NCBI GenBank assembly: GCA_018141845.1
Contig: CP073340.1
Coordinates: forward strand, 98,501 to 162,500
Source: Lachnospiraceae bacterium oral taxon 096
Lineage (GTDB): Bacteria; Bacillota; Clostridia; Lachnospirales; Lachnospiraceae
Direction of reading: 5' to 3'
DNA length: 64,000 nt
Under the pieces are notes generated by a model. The model was given only the letters and a program-made list of their open reading frames with translations, had not been told where the DNA came from and did no database searches. The translations under genes and the position numbers were made by a program. This document shows, piece by piece, positions 17,683 to 26,233 of this stretch (positions within the stretch are counted from its first letter, which is position 1; each line of letters opens with the position of its first letter).

Positions 17683-18055
17683 ACAATTCAAGCTTTCACA
17701 ACCAGAAAAAGATAAGCTGATACGAATAAAGTCCAGAACTGGAATACAAAACTGGAATATAATCTGTAGATGGGCCTTATGCTGGTCATTAAATGAAAAA
17801 TCTATTCCAGGTGGCGTGGATCCCCAGTCAGACAGCAATGTAGAAATAACTTGGCTTACATTCGCTGGTGAATACCACGAAATATATGAGGAACTCATTC
17901 GTGTTCGTTGTCTTACAGATGGGTTAAGCGATAATCCAGAAACTCTATATCGGTACTTCCGATTACACTTAAATAGAGGCATTAATCATTATAGTTCACG
18001 TGATGTTCTCAAAAGTATCCATGATCTTATCAACACCTTGCCAAAGGAGGAATAG
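17672..18055 (+). CDS. dndE: DndE, DNA-binding component of DNA phosphorothioation
   Basis: 127 aa from the ATG at 17672, which has TTGGAGGT about 7 bp upstream; an in-frame ATG at 17657 has no such site. The N-terminus (KQFKLSQPEKDKLIRIKSRTG) and the later WLTFAGEYHEIYEELI and RYFRLHLNRGI match the DndE family, which forms tetramers and binds nicked DNA. The length is usual for the family (about 110-130 aa). Confidence 0.9.
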   Translation: MICKQFKLSQPEKDKLIRIKSRTGIQNWNIICRWALCWSLNEKSIPGGVDPQSDSNVEITWLTFAGEYHEIYEELIRVRCLTDGLSDNPETLYRYFRLHLNRGINHYSSRDVLKSIHDLINTLPKEE

Positions 18056-18057
18056 CT

Positions 18058-19188
18058 ATGTCCCTATACTTGGATTATAATGCTTCTACTCCAATTCTCC
18101 CTGAAGTGTTGGACACCATGATAGAAGCATACAAAAACACTCCTGGTAACGCCGACAGTCGCACTCACATATATGGCACCAATGCACAAAAGCTGGTTAA
18201 CGAATCAAGAGTATCTATAGCATCTGTGCTTGGTATTAATCCATCAGAACTTATATTTACAAGTGGTTCAACCGAAAGCAACAATACCGTCATTTTAGGC
18301 ATACAGGAATATGCAGAACAAACCGATAAAAAGCACATTGTAACAACAGCCATCGAACATAAAGCAATTTTAGAGCCGCTGCACTATCTTGAATCCAAGG
18401 GATACAAAGTAGATATTATTAAACCTGACTCATCAGGTCGAGTCTCAGCAAAAGATGTTCTCGAAAAAGTATCTGATCAAACATGTCTGGCTTCAGTCAT
18501 GTTTGTCAATAGCGAGACAGGAATTATACAGCCGGTAGATGAAATTGGAACAAAATTAAAAAAGCTTGGTATTCCCTTCCATGTCGATGCCACACAAGCT
18601 CTTGGTAAGCTAAATCCAGAAATCCGCAAACTGGATTATGACTTATTAAGTATTGCCAGTCACAAGATTGGTGGACCACAAGGCATCGGTGCACTAATCA
18701 GGAAAAGAAACACCAATTACAAAAATCCTCCAATAAAGCAATTGATGTATGGTGGTGGGCAAGAAAGAGGTTTTAGACCCGGCACAACGCCTGTTGCACT
18801 TGTTGCAGGCTTCGCCAAAGCAGTTGAGCTTTCAGAAAAAAATCTTATTTCTTCTATAGAAAAATGCAAAGCCATAAAAGCAAAGTTTTTCGAAGCAATT
18901 ACTGGTCTTACTTACGAAGTTAATGGTGATCCTAAATATTGCCTTCCTTCTACTGTCAACATAAGCATAGATGGACTTGATGCAGAGGCTGCTTTCTTGT
19001 GTCTTGGAGATATGTATTCTTTTTCCAATGGTTCAGCCTGTAATTCATCCTCGCATACTTTGAGCTATGTCCTCGATGCAATGGGGTTAAGTGAAAAAAG
19101 AAAGTCTGAAGCTATAAGACTATCTTGGAATGGCCAAAGCGATATCGATTTTAGTGATTTCATATCTGTTGTAAAATCTATGATATAA
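18058..19188 (+). CDS. dndA: DndA/IscS-type cysteine desulfurase
   Basis: 376 aa. Fold-type I PLP enzyme of the NifS/IscS group. PLP-binding Lys in SIASHKIGGPQGIGA; His in TAIEHKAILEP; catalytic Cys in FSNGSACNSSSHTLS. It removes sulfur from cysteine and hands it to DndC as a persulfide. It is the last gene of the operon, 2 bp after dndE with a strong AAAGGAGG site, while in many dnd clusters dndA comes first or is divergent. Its location makes it the dedicated sulfur donor, so I use the name dndA. Confidence 0.88.
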   Translation: MSLYLDYNASTPILPEVLDTMIEAYKNTPGNADSRTHIYGTNAQKLVNESRVSIASVLGINPSELIFTSGSTESNNTVILGIQEYAEQTDKKHIVTTAIEHKAILEPLHYLESKGYKVDIIKPDSSGRVSAKDVLEKVSDQTCLASVMFVNSETGIIQPVDEIGTKLKKLGIPFHVDATQALGKLNPEIRKLDYDLLSIASHKIGGPQGIGALIRKRNTNYKNPPIKQLMYGGGQERGFRPGTTPVALVAGFAKAVELSEKNLISSIEKCKAIKAKFFEAITGLTYEVNGDPKYCLPSTVNISIDGLDAEAAFLCLGDMYSFSNGSACNSSSHTLSYVLDAMGLSEKRKSEAIRLSWNGQSDIDFSDFISVVKSMI

Positions 19189-19195
19189 ATATCAA

Positions 19196-19231
19196 AGAGG
19201 GAATGTCATCGATGACACTCCCTCTCTTTTT
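19196..19231 (+). terminator. Strong terminator of the dnd operon
   Basis: Hairpin AGAGGGA-TGTCAT / ATGACA-TCCCTCT followed by CTTTTT. It sits exactly between the convergent dnd operon and the minus-strand operon, whose last stop codon is inside the T run. Confidence 0.9.
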
Positions 19232-19892
19232 AGAATATCACTTTTATTTGTCTAGTCAAGTGATTCTCCTTTAACCAATCCATAATGTGTGGAGAAAGAT
19301 CAGCAACTGTAGCTTGTTGATTCCTTACTTTCCCAATAAACTTCTCCGCTTCTTCGTCCAAATGAAGTCCATCAATCAGACCTTTGCCTCGTTTAACACT
19401 CTCTAAAAAAATATCTATCGCCTTTGAAGATCTCGGAATTGAAACCTTTGCTTTTTGCAAAGCTTCCAAAAGATCTTCTGCCTCTTGTTTGTTTTGAAGT
19501 AGCCCTTTCAACGATGTCAAAGAATTTTCAACATCATTAGAGAGATCATTTGCAGCTTCCTTCCAGATAATATCAACATTTTTGCGGCATAGCTCTATTG
19601 CGTTTTTTAATGCTGTCACAGCACTTACATCTAATGTATGATCCTTTGTCTTCTGACCACATGTATCCACAGCTTCCTGTAAAGAATCCTTTATCTCTAC
19701 CGTAAAGATTTTTGATGAAATCTTCTTTTTTTGCATAGCTTTAATAAGATTCAATAACTGTTCAAGCTGCGATGTGTATTGACTCAATGTAATCACCTGA
19801 TCCTTAAATGCTTTTGCAGCTTGTTTGTTACTCGTAGCCTGAACCGAATATGAAATTGTACTATTAGTAGATTTAAGTGATTCCAATATCAT
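19230..19892 (-). CDS. Uncharacterised helical protein, last gene of the restriction-like operon
   Basis: 220 aa, no membrane segment or signal. Almost entirely alpha-helical by composition, with coiled-coil-like stretches (for example LEALQKAKVSIPRSSKAID and QLEQLLNLIKAMQKKK). The end (LSPHIMDWLKENHLTRQIKVIF) contains a short conserved-looking motif. It follows the large ATPase by 2 bp and is probably translated with it. I do not recognise the family. Possible roles are a structural or adaptor subunit of the ATPase complex; position could correspond to dpdI in Dpd islands, but I see no sequence support for that. Confidence 0.55.
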   Translation of the reverse strand: MILESLKSTNSTISYSVQATSNKQAAKAFKDQVITLSQYTSQLEQLLNLIKAMQKKKISSKIFTVEIKDSLQEAVDTCGQKTKDHTLDVSAVTALKNAIELCRKNVDIIWKEAANDLSNDVENSLTSLKGLLQNKQEAEDLLEALQKAKVSIPRSSKAIDIFLESVKRGKGLIDGLHLDEEAEKFIGKVRNQQATVADLSPHIMDWLKENHLTRQIKVIF

Positions 19893-19894
19893 CC

Positions 19895-22800
19895 TTACAC
19901 CTCCATCTCTTCTATTGTGTTGCTAAGACTTTCCAGCTCCTCTAATGCCTCTTCAAGAATAGGCGGATCGATCTGATCAATATCCCCCGACATTTTACTA
20001 TGGTTGTCTTTCAGTTTAAGTGCAAAGGTTTCAACCTGTATTAGACTCGACATAATATCATCCAGTTTTTCACGCGGAGCTTCTGCAAATATTTGAAGCA
20101 GTCTCATATTATCTTTGCTCTTAGAATTATCTTTTAACAAATGATATAAGCCTATTGCCTCTTTGGCCTGTTCTTTTGGAGTCTTCCTTTCAAATTGTTC
20201 TTTCAATACACTGGCATACACTTCATGAGCCATATTACATGTTCTATAAAACTCACTTATTGCCTTCACAACATCAATAAAGTCTTCTTCCGACGGATCC
20301 GTCCCCAAGAGTTCCTCAAATTTCTTGATTGTCTTTTCAGTAAGTTTCATCTCGCTTGTAACTACCATATCTACTTTAGCATATAACCCCTGAAGATATG
20401 AACGTATATTTTCATATGCTTTTGAATTGTAATTTGCTAATTCGCTACTAATATCCCAACCTTTGGATTCCAAATGTCTTAGTGAATTAAACAATTCATA
20501 AGTTCTGTAAAACTGAACCTTTCCAGAGGCAGTATCACCGACAATTCCCATTATTGTGTTGCTTCCAGAAATAAGAGAATTTCTCACTGTGCCACGCATA
20601 GATGCCTGATTTGTAAGATAAGTCAGCACATCTTTCCATTCTTTGTTCGTTCTTTCTGAAATAATCTTGCTGCTATTTTCAAACATTATCTGATGAAGCA
20701 ATTGTTCCTCAGACATCCCATCAAAACTGATTCCATTTATCAAGCCTTGAATATATCCTACTGCCATACACCATGTAATTACTGGATGTTCTTTCTCTCC
20801 GACACTATCTCCAAAAAGATTATTAATAAAGGTCTGTTTATTCTTCTCAATCCAATTAATCAACACCATTTGATAATATGGTGCATTTTCAAATTCCCAG
20901 TCCTTATAATAATCGAACAGAGATAATCCCATAAGAATGGTTCTTGCTTCTGAATTTCTTTTAAGGATTACTACTGCCTTGTTCTGATTAGTATCAAGCT
21001 TTGAATCCTCTATATAGACAAAGCTACCATTTCTTAGTCTTTGCGTTACAAGATCTCCCGGTAATCCTTCGTCCTGCCAAGCAATGGATTGAACAACAAA
21101 ACTCCCAACCCACTTATTATAATCAGACGAATACTCTAAAGTCTTCTTTTCTTCAAACCAGCTCTCTATATCCTCTTTCTTTCTATTCAGAGCTATTTCT
21201 TTTTGAGATTGAGCAGGTTTTACTGGTTCTTTCCCTGCTACAGATGACTGCAGTTTCTTTATAGGTGTTGCTGAAGAGCCTCCTTCCACTCCCTTAAATG
21301 CTCCCAATCCAATTGATGCAAGGAACTCCGCCCTAACTCCACCTACTATATTCCCTCTGGCTTCTGTCGTCTCATCCCCCCATATACTAAACAACACCTT
21401 CAAACGTTGCTTATCTGAATCTAAAAAATCAGTATTTTCAACGCTATCTGCATATGGTGGTTGAAGAGTAACAACGGAGATATATGTTGGAATCTCAGGG
21501 AATCTCCAATTATCCCCGTATTCCATTCCATCCGCAAAATGTGCGAAGAAATGTTGGATTACATATGTCAAATAATATCTCGGACTTTTGTGCTTCAATT
21601 TGTTATAAAGAGAAATCAGACTCTTTTTATTAAATGGGTAGAGTGTATACTGCTTTTTATTGATTTCTACGAAATCCCATTCTATGTCAGGCTTATAAGC
21701 AGGATCAGGTAAAGAACTATTCTCTGTGTTTCCATCATACCAATCCTTTACAATATCTCTTGGACAATAGATAGCATTAAGATATCTAGCAGCAAGTTCC
21801 AAAAGAAACTCATCATCGCTAAAAGATTGTTCCGTCACCTTTATCTGCTTTGTTACCCTATCCTTGAAATTATCTCTAAACGAATCATAATATCCGTCCG
21901 TAATTCCAATAACAGATGTAACTCGACATAAATCACTATATTCACCGCCATTTTCAACTGCAAGAGCTGTGATTAACTCACTTTCAACTATACTGAAAGA
22001 TGTAAAATCTTCGATAAAGATTGTAAGATTCTTACCTTCTTTGCATAATGACTTTCTCAAATTAACAAATAGATCTCTTGCATTTTCGCTGGTGATATTT
22101 GCACAACTCTGCATAACTCCAGATGTAAAATGATTAAGGTATGAAACCAGCTTAGCAATAGCATCCTCATCATCCCTTAAATCATATAAATAATAATTCC
22201 TTACTTCTTGAGCTGCATCTTTTTTTATCATATTGGCTATGTTACGAGGAAATACAAAGTCTTCCTTGTCAAAAATTATTTCCATAGAATCCGTAACCAT
22301 AGCTTTAGCTCCGGATGTGATCATTTGGTAACATCTATCAATCGGTCCTCCTGCTCTCATCAAGTGTTCTTGCACACGCAAATCGTAAAGAAACGCTGCT
22401 ATATTTTTACACGCTATCTGTTTATATGTAGAATTTGACACATCTGTAGCTACACGCTTTACATATTCGCTGTATATAGATGTTTTGAATTCAGATTCGC
22501 TTTGCGACTCAACCGCATCACAAAACTTTGTGAATTTCTCATATAATTCTTTATCCTGTACTAGCCCTTCGTTCAGCATCTGCTGGACAGCACCTCGAAC
22601 TGTATTACCTAATCGACGCAAGAAAATTACTTTTTCCTTGCCTCCATCATAATTATCTTTATCATTTATAAAACGATTATGGAGCCAGTATATCAAATGA
22701 GATTTTCCTGTACCGTTCATGCCGCGGACTATGATCATTTGATGTTTATTAGCCTTATTAACTATGTACTTTTCATATATCTGCTCTTCCGTCAGATTTA

Positions 22801-22948
22801 TCGATTTAGAATCTGTGTCTCCGAACTCAATAAATTCAAGTTCTCTAAAAGGAACATGGGTCGCCATGAAGTATTCATTGTCAACCGCAGTGCCATCTTT
22901 TTTGATGACATATTGATCCATACGATCAGAACAATCAATCCAATTCAT
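19895..22948 (-). CDS. Large P-loop ATPase, DpdH-like
   Basis: 1017 aa from the ATG at 22948, which overlaps the previous stop by one base (TGATG) and has AGGGGG upstream; the in-frame GTG at 22957 is less likely. An N-terminal MATHVPFRELEF segment is followed by Walker A VRGMNGTGKSHLIYWLHNR (about residues 75-95), then a probable Walker B LTIFIEDFTSF near 305. The C-terminal half is mainly helical. From memory, DpdH of 7-deazaguanine modification islands has this same layout (ATH-P-, then QGEPGSGKSHLIRWL). Its partners in this operon also match Dpd proteins. Inferred role: the ATP-driven central part of a restriction complex that reads phosphorothioate status. Confidence 0.6.
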   Translation of the reverse strand: MNWIDCSDRMDQYVIKKDGTAVDNEYFMATHVPFRELEFIEFGDTDSKSINLTEEQIYEKYIVNKANKHQMIIVRGMNGTGKSHLIYWLHNRFINDKDNYDGGKEKVIFLRRLGNTVRGAVQQMLNEGLVQDKELYEKFTKFCDAVESQSESEFKTSIYSEYVKRVATDVSNSTYKQIACKNIAAFLYDLRVQEHLMRAGGPIDRCYQMITSGAKAMVTDSMEIIFDKEDFVFPRNIANMIKKDAAQEVRNYYLYDLRDDEDAIAKLVSYLNHFTSGVMQSCANITSENARDLFVNLRKSLCKEGKNLTIFIEDFTSFSIVESELITALAVENGGEYSDLCRVTSVIGITDGYYDSFRDNFKDRVTKQIKVTEQSFSDDEFLLELAARYLNAIYCPRDIVKDWYDGNTENSSLPDPAYKPDIEWDFVEINKKQYTLYPFNKKSLISLYNKLKHKSPRYYLTYVIQHFFAHFADGMEYGDNWRFPEIPTYISVVTLQPPYADSVENTDFLDSDKQRLKVLFSIWGDETTEARGNIVGGVRAEFLASIGLGAFKGVEGGSSATPIKKLQSSVAGKEPVKPAQSQKEIALNRKKEDIESWFEEKKTLEYSSDYNKWVGSFVVQSIAWQDEGLPGDLVTQRLRNGSFVYIEDSKLDTNQNKAVVILKRNSEARTILMGLSLFDYYKDWEFENAPYYQMVLINWIEKNKQTFINNLFGDSVGEKEHPVITWCMAVGYIQGLINGISFDGMSEEQLLHQIMFENSSKIISERTNKEWKDVLTYLTNQASMRGTVRNSLISGSNTIMGIVGDTASGKVQFYRTYELFNSLRHLESKGWDISSELANYNSKAYENIRSYLQGLYAKVDMVVTSEMKLTEKTIKKFEELLGTDPSEEDFIDVVKAISEFYRTCNMAHEVYASVLKEQFERKTPKEQAKEAIGLYHLLKDNSKSKDNMRLLQIFAEAPREKLDDIMSSLIQVETFALKLKDNHSKMSGDIDQIDPPILEEALEELESLSNTIEEMEV

Positions 22949-23724
22949 CAGTCGCACCCCCTGATTACGATTTCAGAAAAGTCATTAAGTTCAACCCCGT
23001 TGAGCTGATATAATGAGGTTCTGACAGCATCTCTCGTCGAAACAAGTTCTATTACACCCTCATTGTTTAATATTCTTAATCCGTTTGAAACAGCCAAGGG
23101 CAATAAGGCCTCCGTACAGGCCGAAGCCGCTTCCGGTATATTTTCCTTAATCCAACCTACGAACTGAGTACATGACATCTTTGTATCTTTAGGTATATCT
23201 AACAATACATCCTCTATCCTTGTTTTCATATTAGGAATCAGAGTCTTATTGTACTGGTAAGCAAACCCTAAATACCGCATCCAGAATCTCCATCCCAAAA
23301 TATCATTCTCAGTTACAGAAAAAACTCCTGATCTTGCTGCTGTAGCAGCAAGATCATCAAATCTGTTAAGCTTCAACACCTCATCAGAATTCTTTATAAA
23401 CCATTCTGTGAGCTTGAAAAAGGTAGTCTTTTTATTTTTGAATGCAACAGAAGAAACAAGTCTCCGAAACTCTTTGGCAGTATCCAAATATTTCACATCT
23501 ATTACAAGTTCATATCTATTTTTATTCTTCTTAATGAAACCAAGCTCTTCAGCAGAATCAATAGAAGATCTGATCGCTTCATCATTCAAATCAGCATCTT
23601 CATTCAACACACATTTCTTGTAAATATCCTGATTTGTATATGATCCTTGACTTATCAACCGGCAAACAGCCAGCACACGTTCAGGTGTAGGTCCTGGTCT
23701 CATATTATCGTTTTCCTTGAACAC
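22948..23724 (-). CDS. DpdG-like protein of unknown function
   Basis: 258 aa. The GTG at 23724 is preceded by AAGGAGGT at 7-bp spacing and is the likely start; an ATG seven codons later is possible. The N-terminal ~65 residues look like a winged helix (RPGPTPERVLAVCRLISQG, then NDEAIRSSIDSAEELGFI). The rest has no motif I recognise. It is encoded between the RecQ-like helicase and the large ATPase, just as dpdG is in Dpd islands, and overlaps the ATPase gene by one base. The assignment rests mainly on this order. Confidence 0.5.
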   Translation of the reverse strand: MFKENDNMRPGPTPERVLAVCRLISQGSYTNQDIYKKCVLNEDADLNDEAIRSSIDSAEELGFIKKNKNRYELVIDVKYLDTAKEFRRLVSSVAFKNKKTTFFKLTEWFIKNSDEVLKLNRFDDLAATAARSGVFSVTENDILGWRFWMRYLGFAYQYNKTLIPNMKTRIEDVLLDIPKDTKMSCTQFVGWIKENIPEAASACTEALLPLAVSNGLRILNNEGVIELVSTRDAVRTSLYQLNGVELNDFSEIVIRGCD

Positions 23725-23736
23725 GCAAATACCTCC

Positions 23737-26229
23737 TTAAATGGTCTCTAAATTGCAAGTCCTACAATTGAGAAAATCATGAATCGTTCTATTCCTACTT
23801 AGAATCATAGTATCTATTTTGCAACACCAGACTTTTCTATAATACTCAATACCATTCTTATTAGCCGCCTCAAAAATTATATTATTATTATTGGCATTGT
23901 CTGATAGAATAATGAACAATCCATTTCTCATAATCCATGCAACTTTAGATGCTACCACTATAAACTCACTGTGAGAGAAAAACAAACACCCTACCTCTCT
24001 TGTTGGTTCACATCCATCTGGATAAACCACACAGGAAACATTTAGTTTCTTTGCCTTTTCCCCTATCAGATCTATATCTAAATCACGATAATCATTTATC
24101 GGAACAAGCAAATCTGTAAGAGGTCCCATATATCTTTTAAGAAGTCTTGACAGCTCCGACACCTCGCAATCAACTTCAGATTTCAATCTTATTCTTATCC
24201 TATCTTCTATTGCAGAAGTCCTTCCTTCATGTGCTGGGCATCCGCTGCATATTGGCTCTGCAAGCGAAAACAAAGAAACAAACTGCCTTCCCCAACATTT
24301 CGCCTTTGGATGATGTACAATATCAGCCATCTTATGATATCCACTTACTCGCATATCATATTCATTTTGACGGTCTGAAGCAATTTTTTCTCCCAGTCTA
24401 TCTTTATCATAGAGCAGGGCAACATCAAGTATTTTCAATGTAAAGATATATGTTTTCTGTTGAGCATCATAAGATACATGAGTTATTCTGATATATCCTT
24501 TCCTATGTAGTAACAACAGCATATTAGTATTCCAGAACATATTACGCATACCAGCATATTGAGCTTCATCATCAGTAAAGGAATTGGGTACTGTATTTAC
24601 ATTCACTATAATTATATCGCCTTCAATCAGCGTTCTCTGGTCTTTTAAAATACTATCTAATCGAATCAATAGATTCTCTTTCTTCAGAATACTCTTATTG
24701 ACCAATCCAAAAGCTACAGATAAATCATTTCTGCTGTCATCTTTTGATGTAAACACCGCCATAATGCTTAATGATGGCAAGCCATCACGACCACCTCTTC
24801 CTACTTCCTGATAAAATCTACTGAGATTTTCTGGCACACATGCATGAATAATAGTTCTTACATTGTTCTTGTCAACGCCCATACCAAATGCAGATGTAGC
24901 AATCATTACATCAAATTCATTGGCTTTCCATTTCTCCAAAAGTAGTTTCCTATCCATATCTGAAGTATCTCCCGTATAAGAGAAAACATTGGTAAATCCC
25001 ATACTTCTAAGTTGTTTACAATACTTATTAGCCGTATCCGGTTCAATCACATATACAATCAAAGGTTTAGGCACATACTTAATCATCTCTATTACTGCAT
25101 TTACTCTCTCATCATAATTTCTGTATTCTTTTATGATGTATCTTGGTTCCGGTCTTAATGCATCGCATCTATACTGTATATTGTTACCATCGCTACCAAA
25201 CAATGAAAATAACACATCAACTACATCATCCGATAATGTAGCAGAAAGCAAATATGTTCTAATATGCTTCCTTGAAGCCTCTTGCAGTTCATTCAGTATT
25301 ACTGAAAAAATCTGAAAATCTGGTCTAAAGTGTACACCCCAGTCAGGAACTATATGAGCTTCATCAATTACAATATTATGCAGGTATCCATCCTTTGCCG
25401 CTTCTCTTATTGCATTATTAAAATATATACTCTTAATTACTGCTTCTGGGGATGTGAATATCAATCTCGCTGTTTTATTTTTAATTCCCGATATAATAGC
25501 ACTATTATCTGAGTCTCCTTGATAACAGAAAACACTATCACAGGCCACTTTATCCGTAATGCAGCTCTTTGCCTGTAAACACTGGTCTTTCGCAAGAGAA
25601 ACTGTTGGAACTATTACCAATGTCAGTTTTGCCTCAGTAGCTGCTAAAAGCTGAGTCACCAGACTCTTACCACCACCTGTGGGAAGCGAAATCATTAGGG
25701 TATAATTATCCGGCAAATCTATAGCACTATGTACAGCTACTTTCTGCTCTAAAGAACAGTATTTTTTAAACTTCGTAAACTTATAGATGTAATCATCTCC
25801 GAATGAAGTTCGGTTGCTCTGTATCTCCACCTCTGATAATGAGTAAACTTCCTCTATGTATGTCTTTTGCTCTTTCAAAGCCTCTGGAATTATAACAGTT
25901 GCATCAACAGCACCATCACTTGCAACAAACAAGCCCAATTTACTCCCATCATGTCGTACAGCATCCTGAATAAGCCTTGGGAATCGAACTCTCCCCACAT
26001 AAAGCACAAAATCTCTTAGAAACAACATCAAATCATTTCCATTTATTTTTCCAGTATTGTACTGACAATACCGAATAAAATAGGTCAAACATAATATTGC
26101 TTTTTCATACTCTTTTATTTTTTCAGACAGCAAAAAAGCATCCGCCTGTTGTCTTATAAGTTCTGACGCTTTAGTGCTATCTATATCGCCTTCTATGCAT
26201 TTCAGAAATACTTCCATATAATCATCCAT
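23737..26229 (-). CDS. RecQ-like DEAD/DEAH helicase, DpdF-like
   Basis: 830 aa. Superfamily 2 helicase: Walker A SLPTGGGKS (181-189), VIDEAHIVPDWG (DEAH at 289-292), LLSATLSDDV (motif III), ATSAFGMGVDKNNVRTIIHA and FYQEVGRGGRDG (motifs V and VI). The DWGVHFRPDF and GRGGRDG forms are RecQ-like. A Cys pair CSGCPAHEG follows at about 670, with CRTCNLETI at the C-terminus. It starts 4 bp after the SNF2 gene. It resembles DpdF in size and order. Inferred role: DNA unwinding or translocation in a modification-dependent restriction complex. Confidence 0.7.
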   Translation of the reverse strand: MDDYMEVFLKCIEGDIDSTKASELIRQQADAFLLSEKIKEYEKAILCLTYFIRYCQYNTGKINGNDLMLFLRDFVLYVGRVRFPRLIQDAVRHDGSKLGLFVASDGAVDATVIIPEALKEQKTYIEEVYSLSEVEIQSNRTSFGDDYIYKFTKFKKYCSLEQKVAVHSAIDLPDNYTLMISLPTGGGKSLVTQLLAATEAKLTLVIVPTVSLAKDQCLQAKSCITDKVACDSVFCYQGDSDNSAIISGIKNKTARLIFTSPEAVIKSIYFNNAIREAAKDGYLHNIVIDEAHIVPDWGVHFRPDFQIFSVILNELQEASRKHIRTYLLSATLSDDVVDVLFSLFGSDGNNIQYRCDALRPEPRYIIKEYRNYDERVNAVIEMIKYVPKPLIVYVIEPDTANKYCKQLRSMGFTNVFSYTGDTSDMDRKLLLEKWKANEFDVMIATSAFGMGVDKNNVRTIIHACVPENLSRFYQEVGRGGRDGLPSLSIMAVFTSKDDSRNDLSVAFGLVNKSILKKENLLIRLDSILKDQRTLIEGDIIIVNVNTVPNSFTDDEAQYAGMRNMFWNTNMLLLLHRKGYIRITHVSYDAQQKTYIFTLKILDVALLYDKDRLGEKIASDRQNEYDMRVSGYHKMADIVHHPKAKCWGRQFVSLFSLAEPICSGCPAHEGRTSAIEDRIRIRLKSEVDCEVSELSRLLKRYMGPLTDLLVPINDYRDLDIDLIGEKAKKLNVSCVVYPDGCEPTREVGCLFFSHSEFIVVASKVAWIMRNGLFIILSDNANNNNIIFEAANKNGIEYYRKVWCCKIDTMILSRNRTIHDFLNCRTCNLETI

Positions 26230-26233
26230 CGCT

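Noticed and set aside
19895..22948. Possible DndH/DptH helicase
   Set aside because: Length (1017 versus about 1700 aa), the N-terminal ATHVPF segment and the neighbours fit DpdH better than DptH; no dptF/G-like genes are present.
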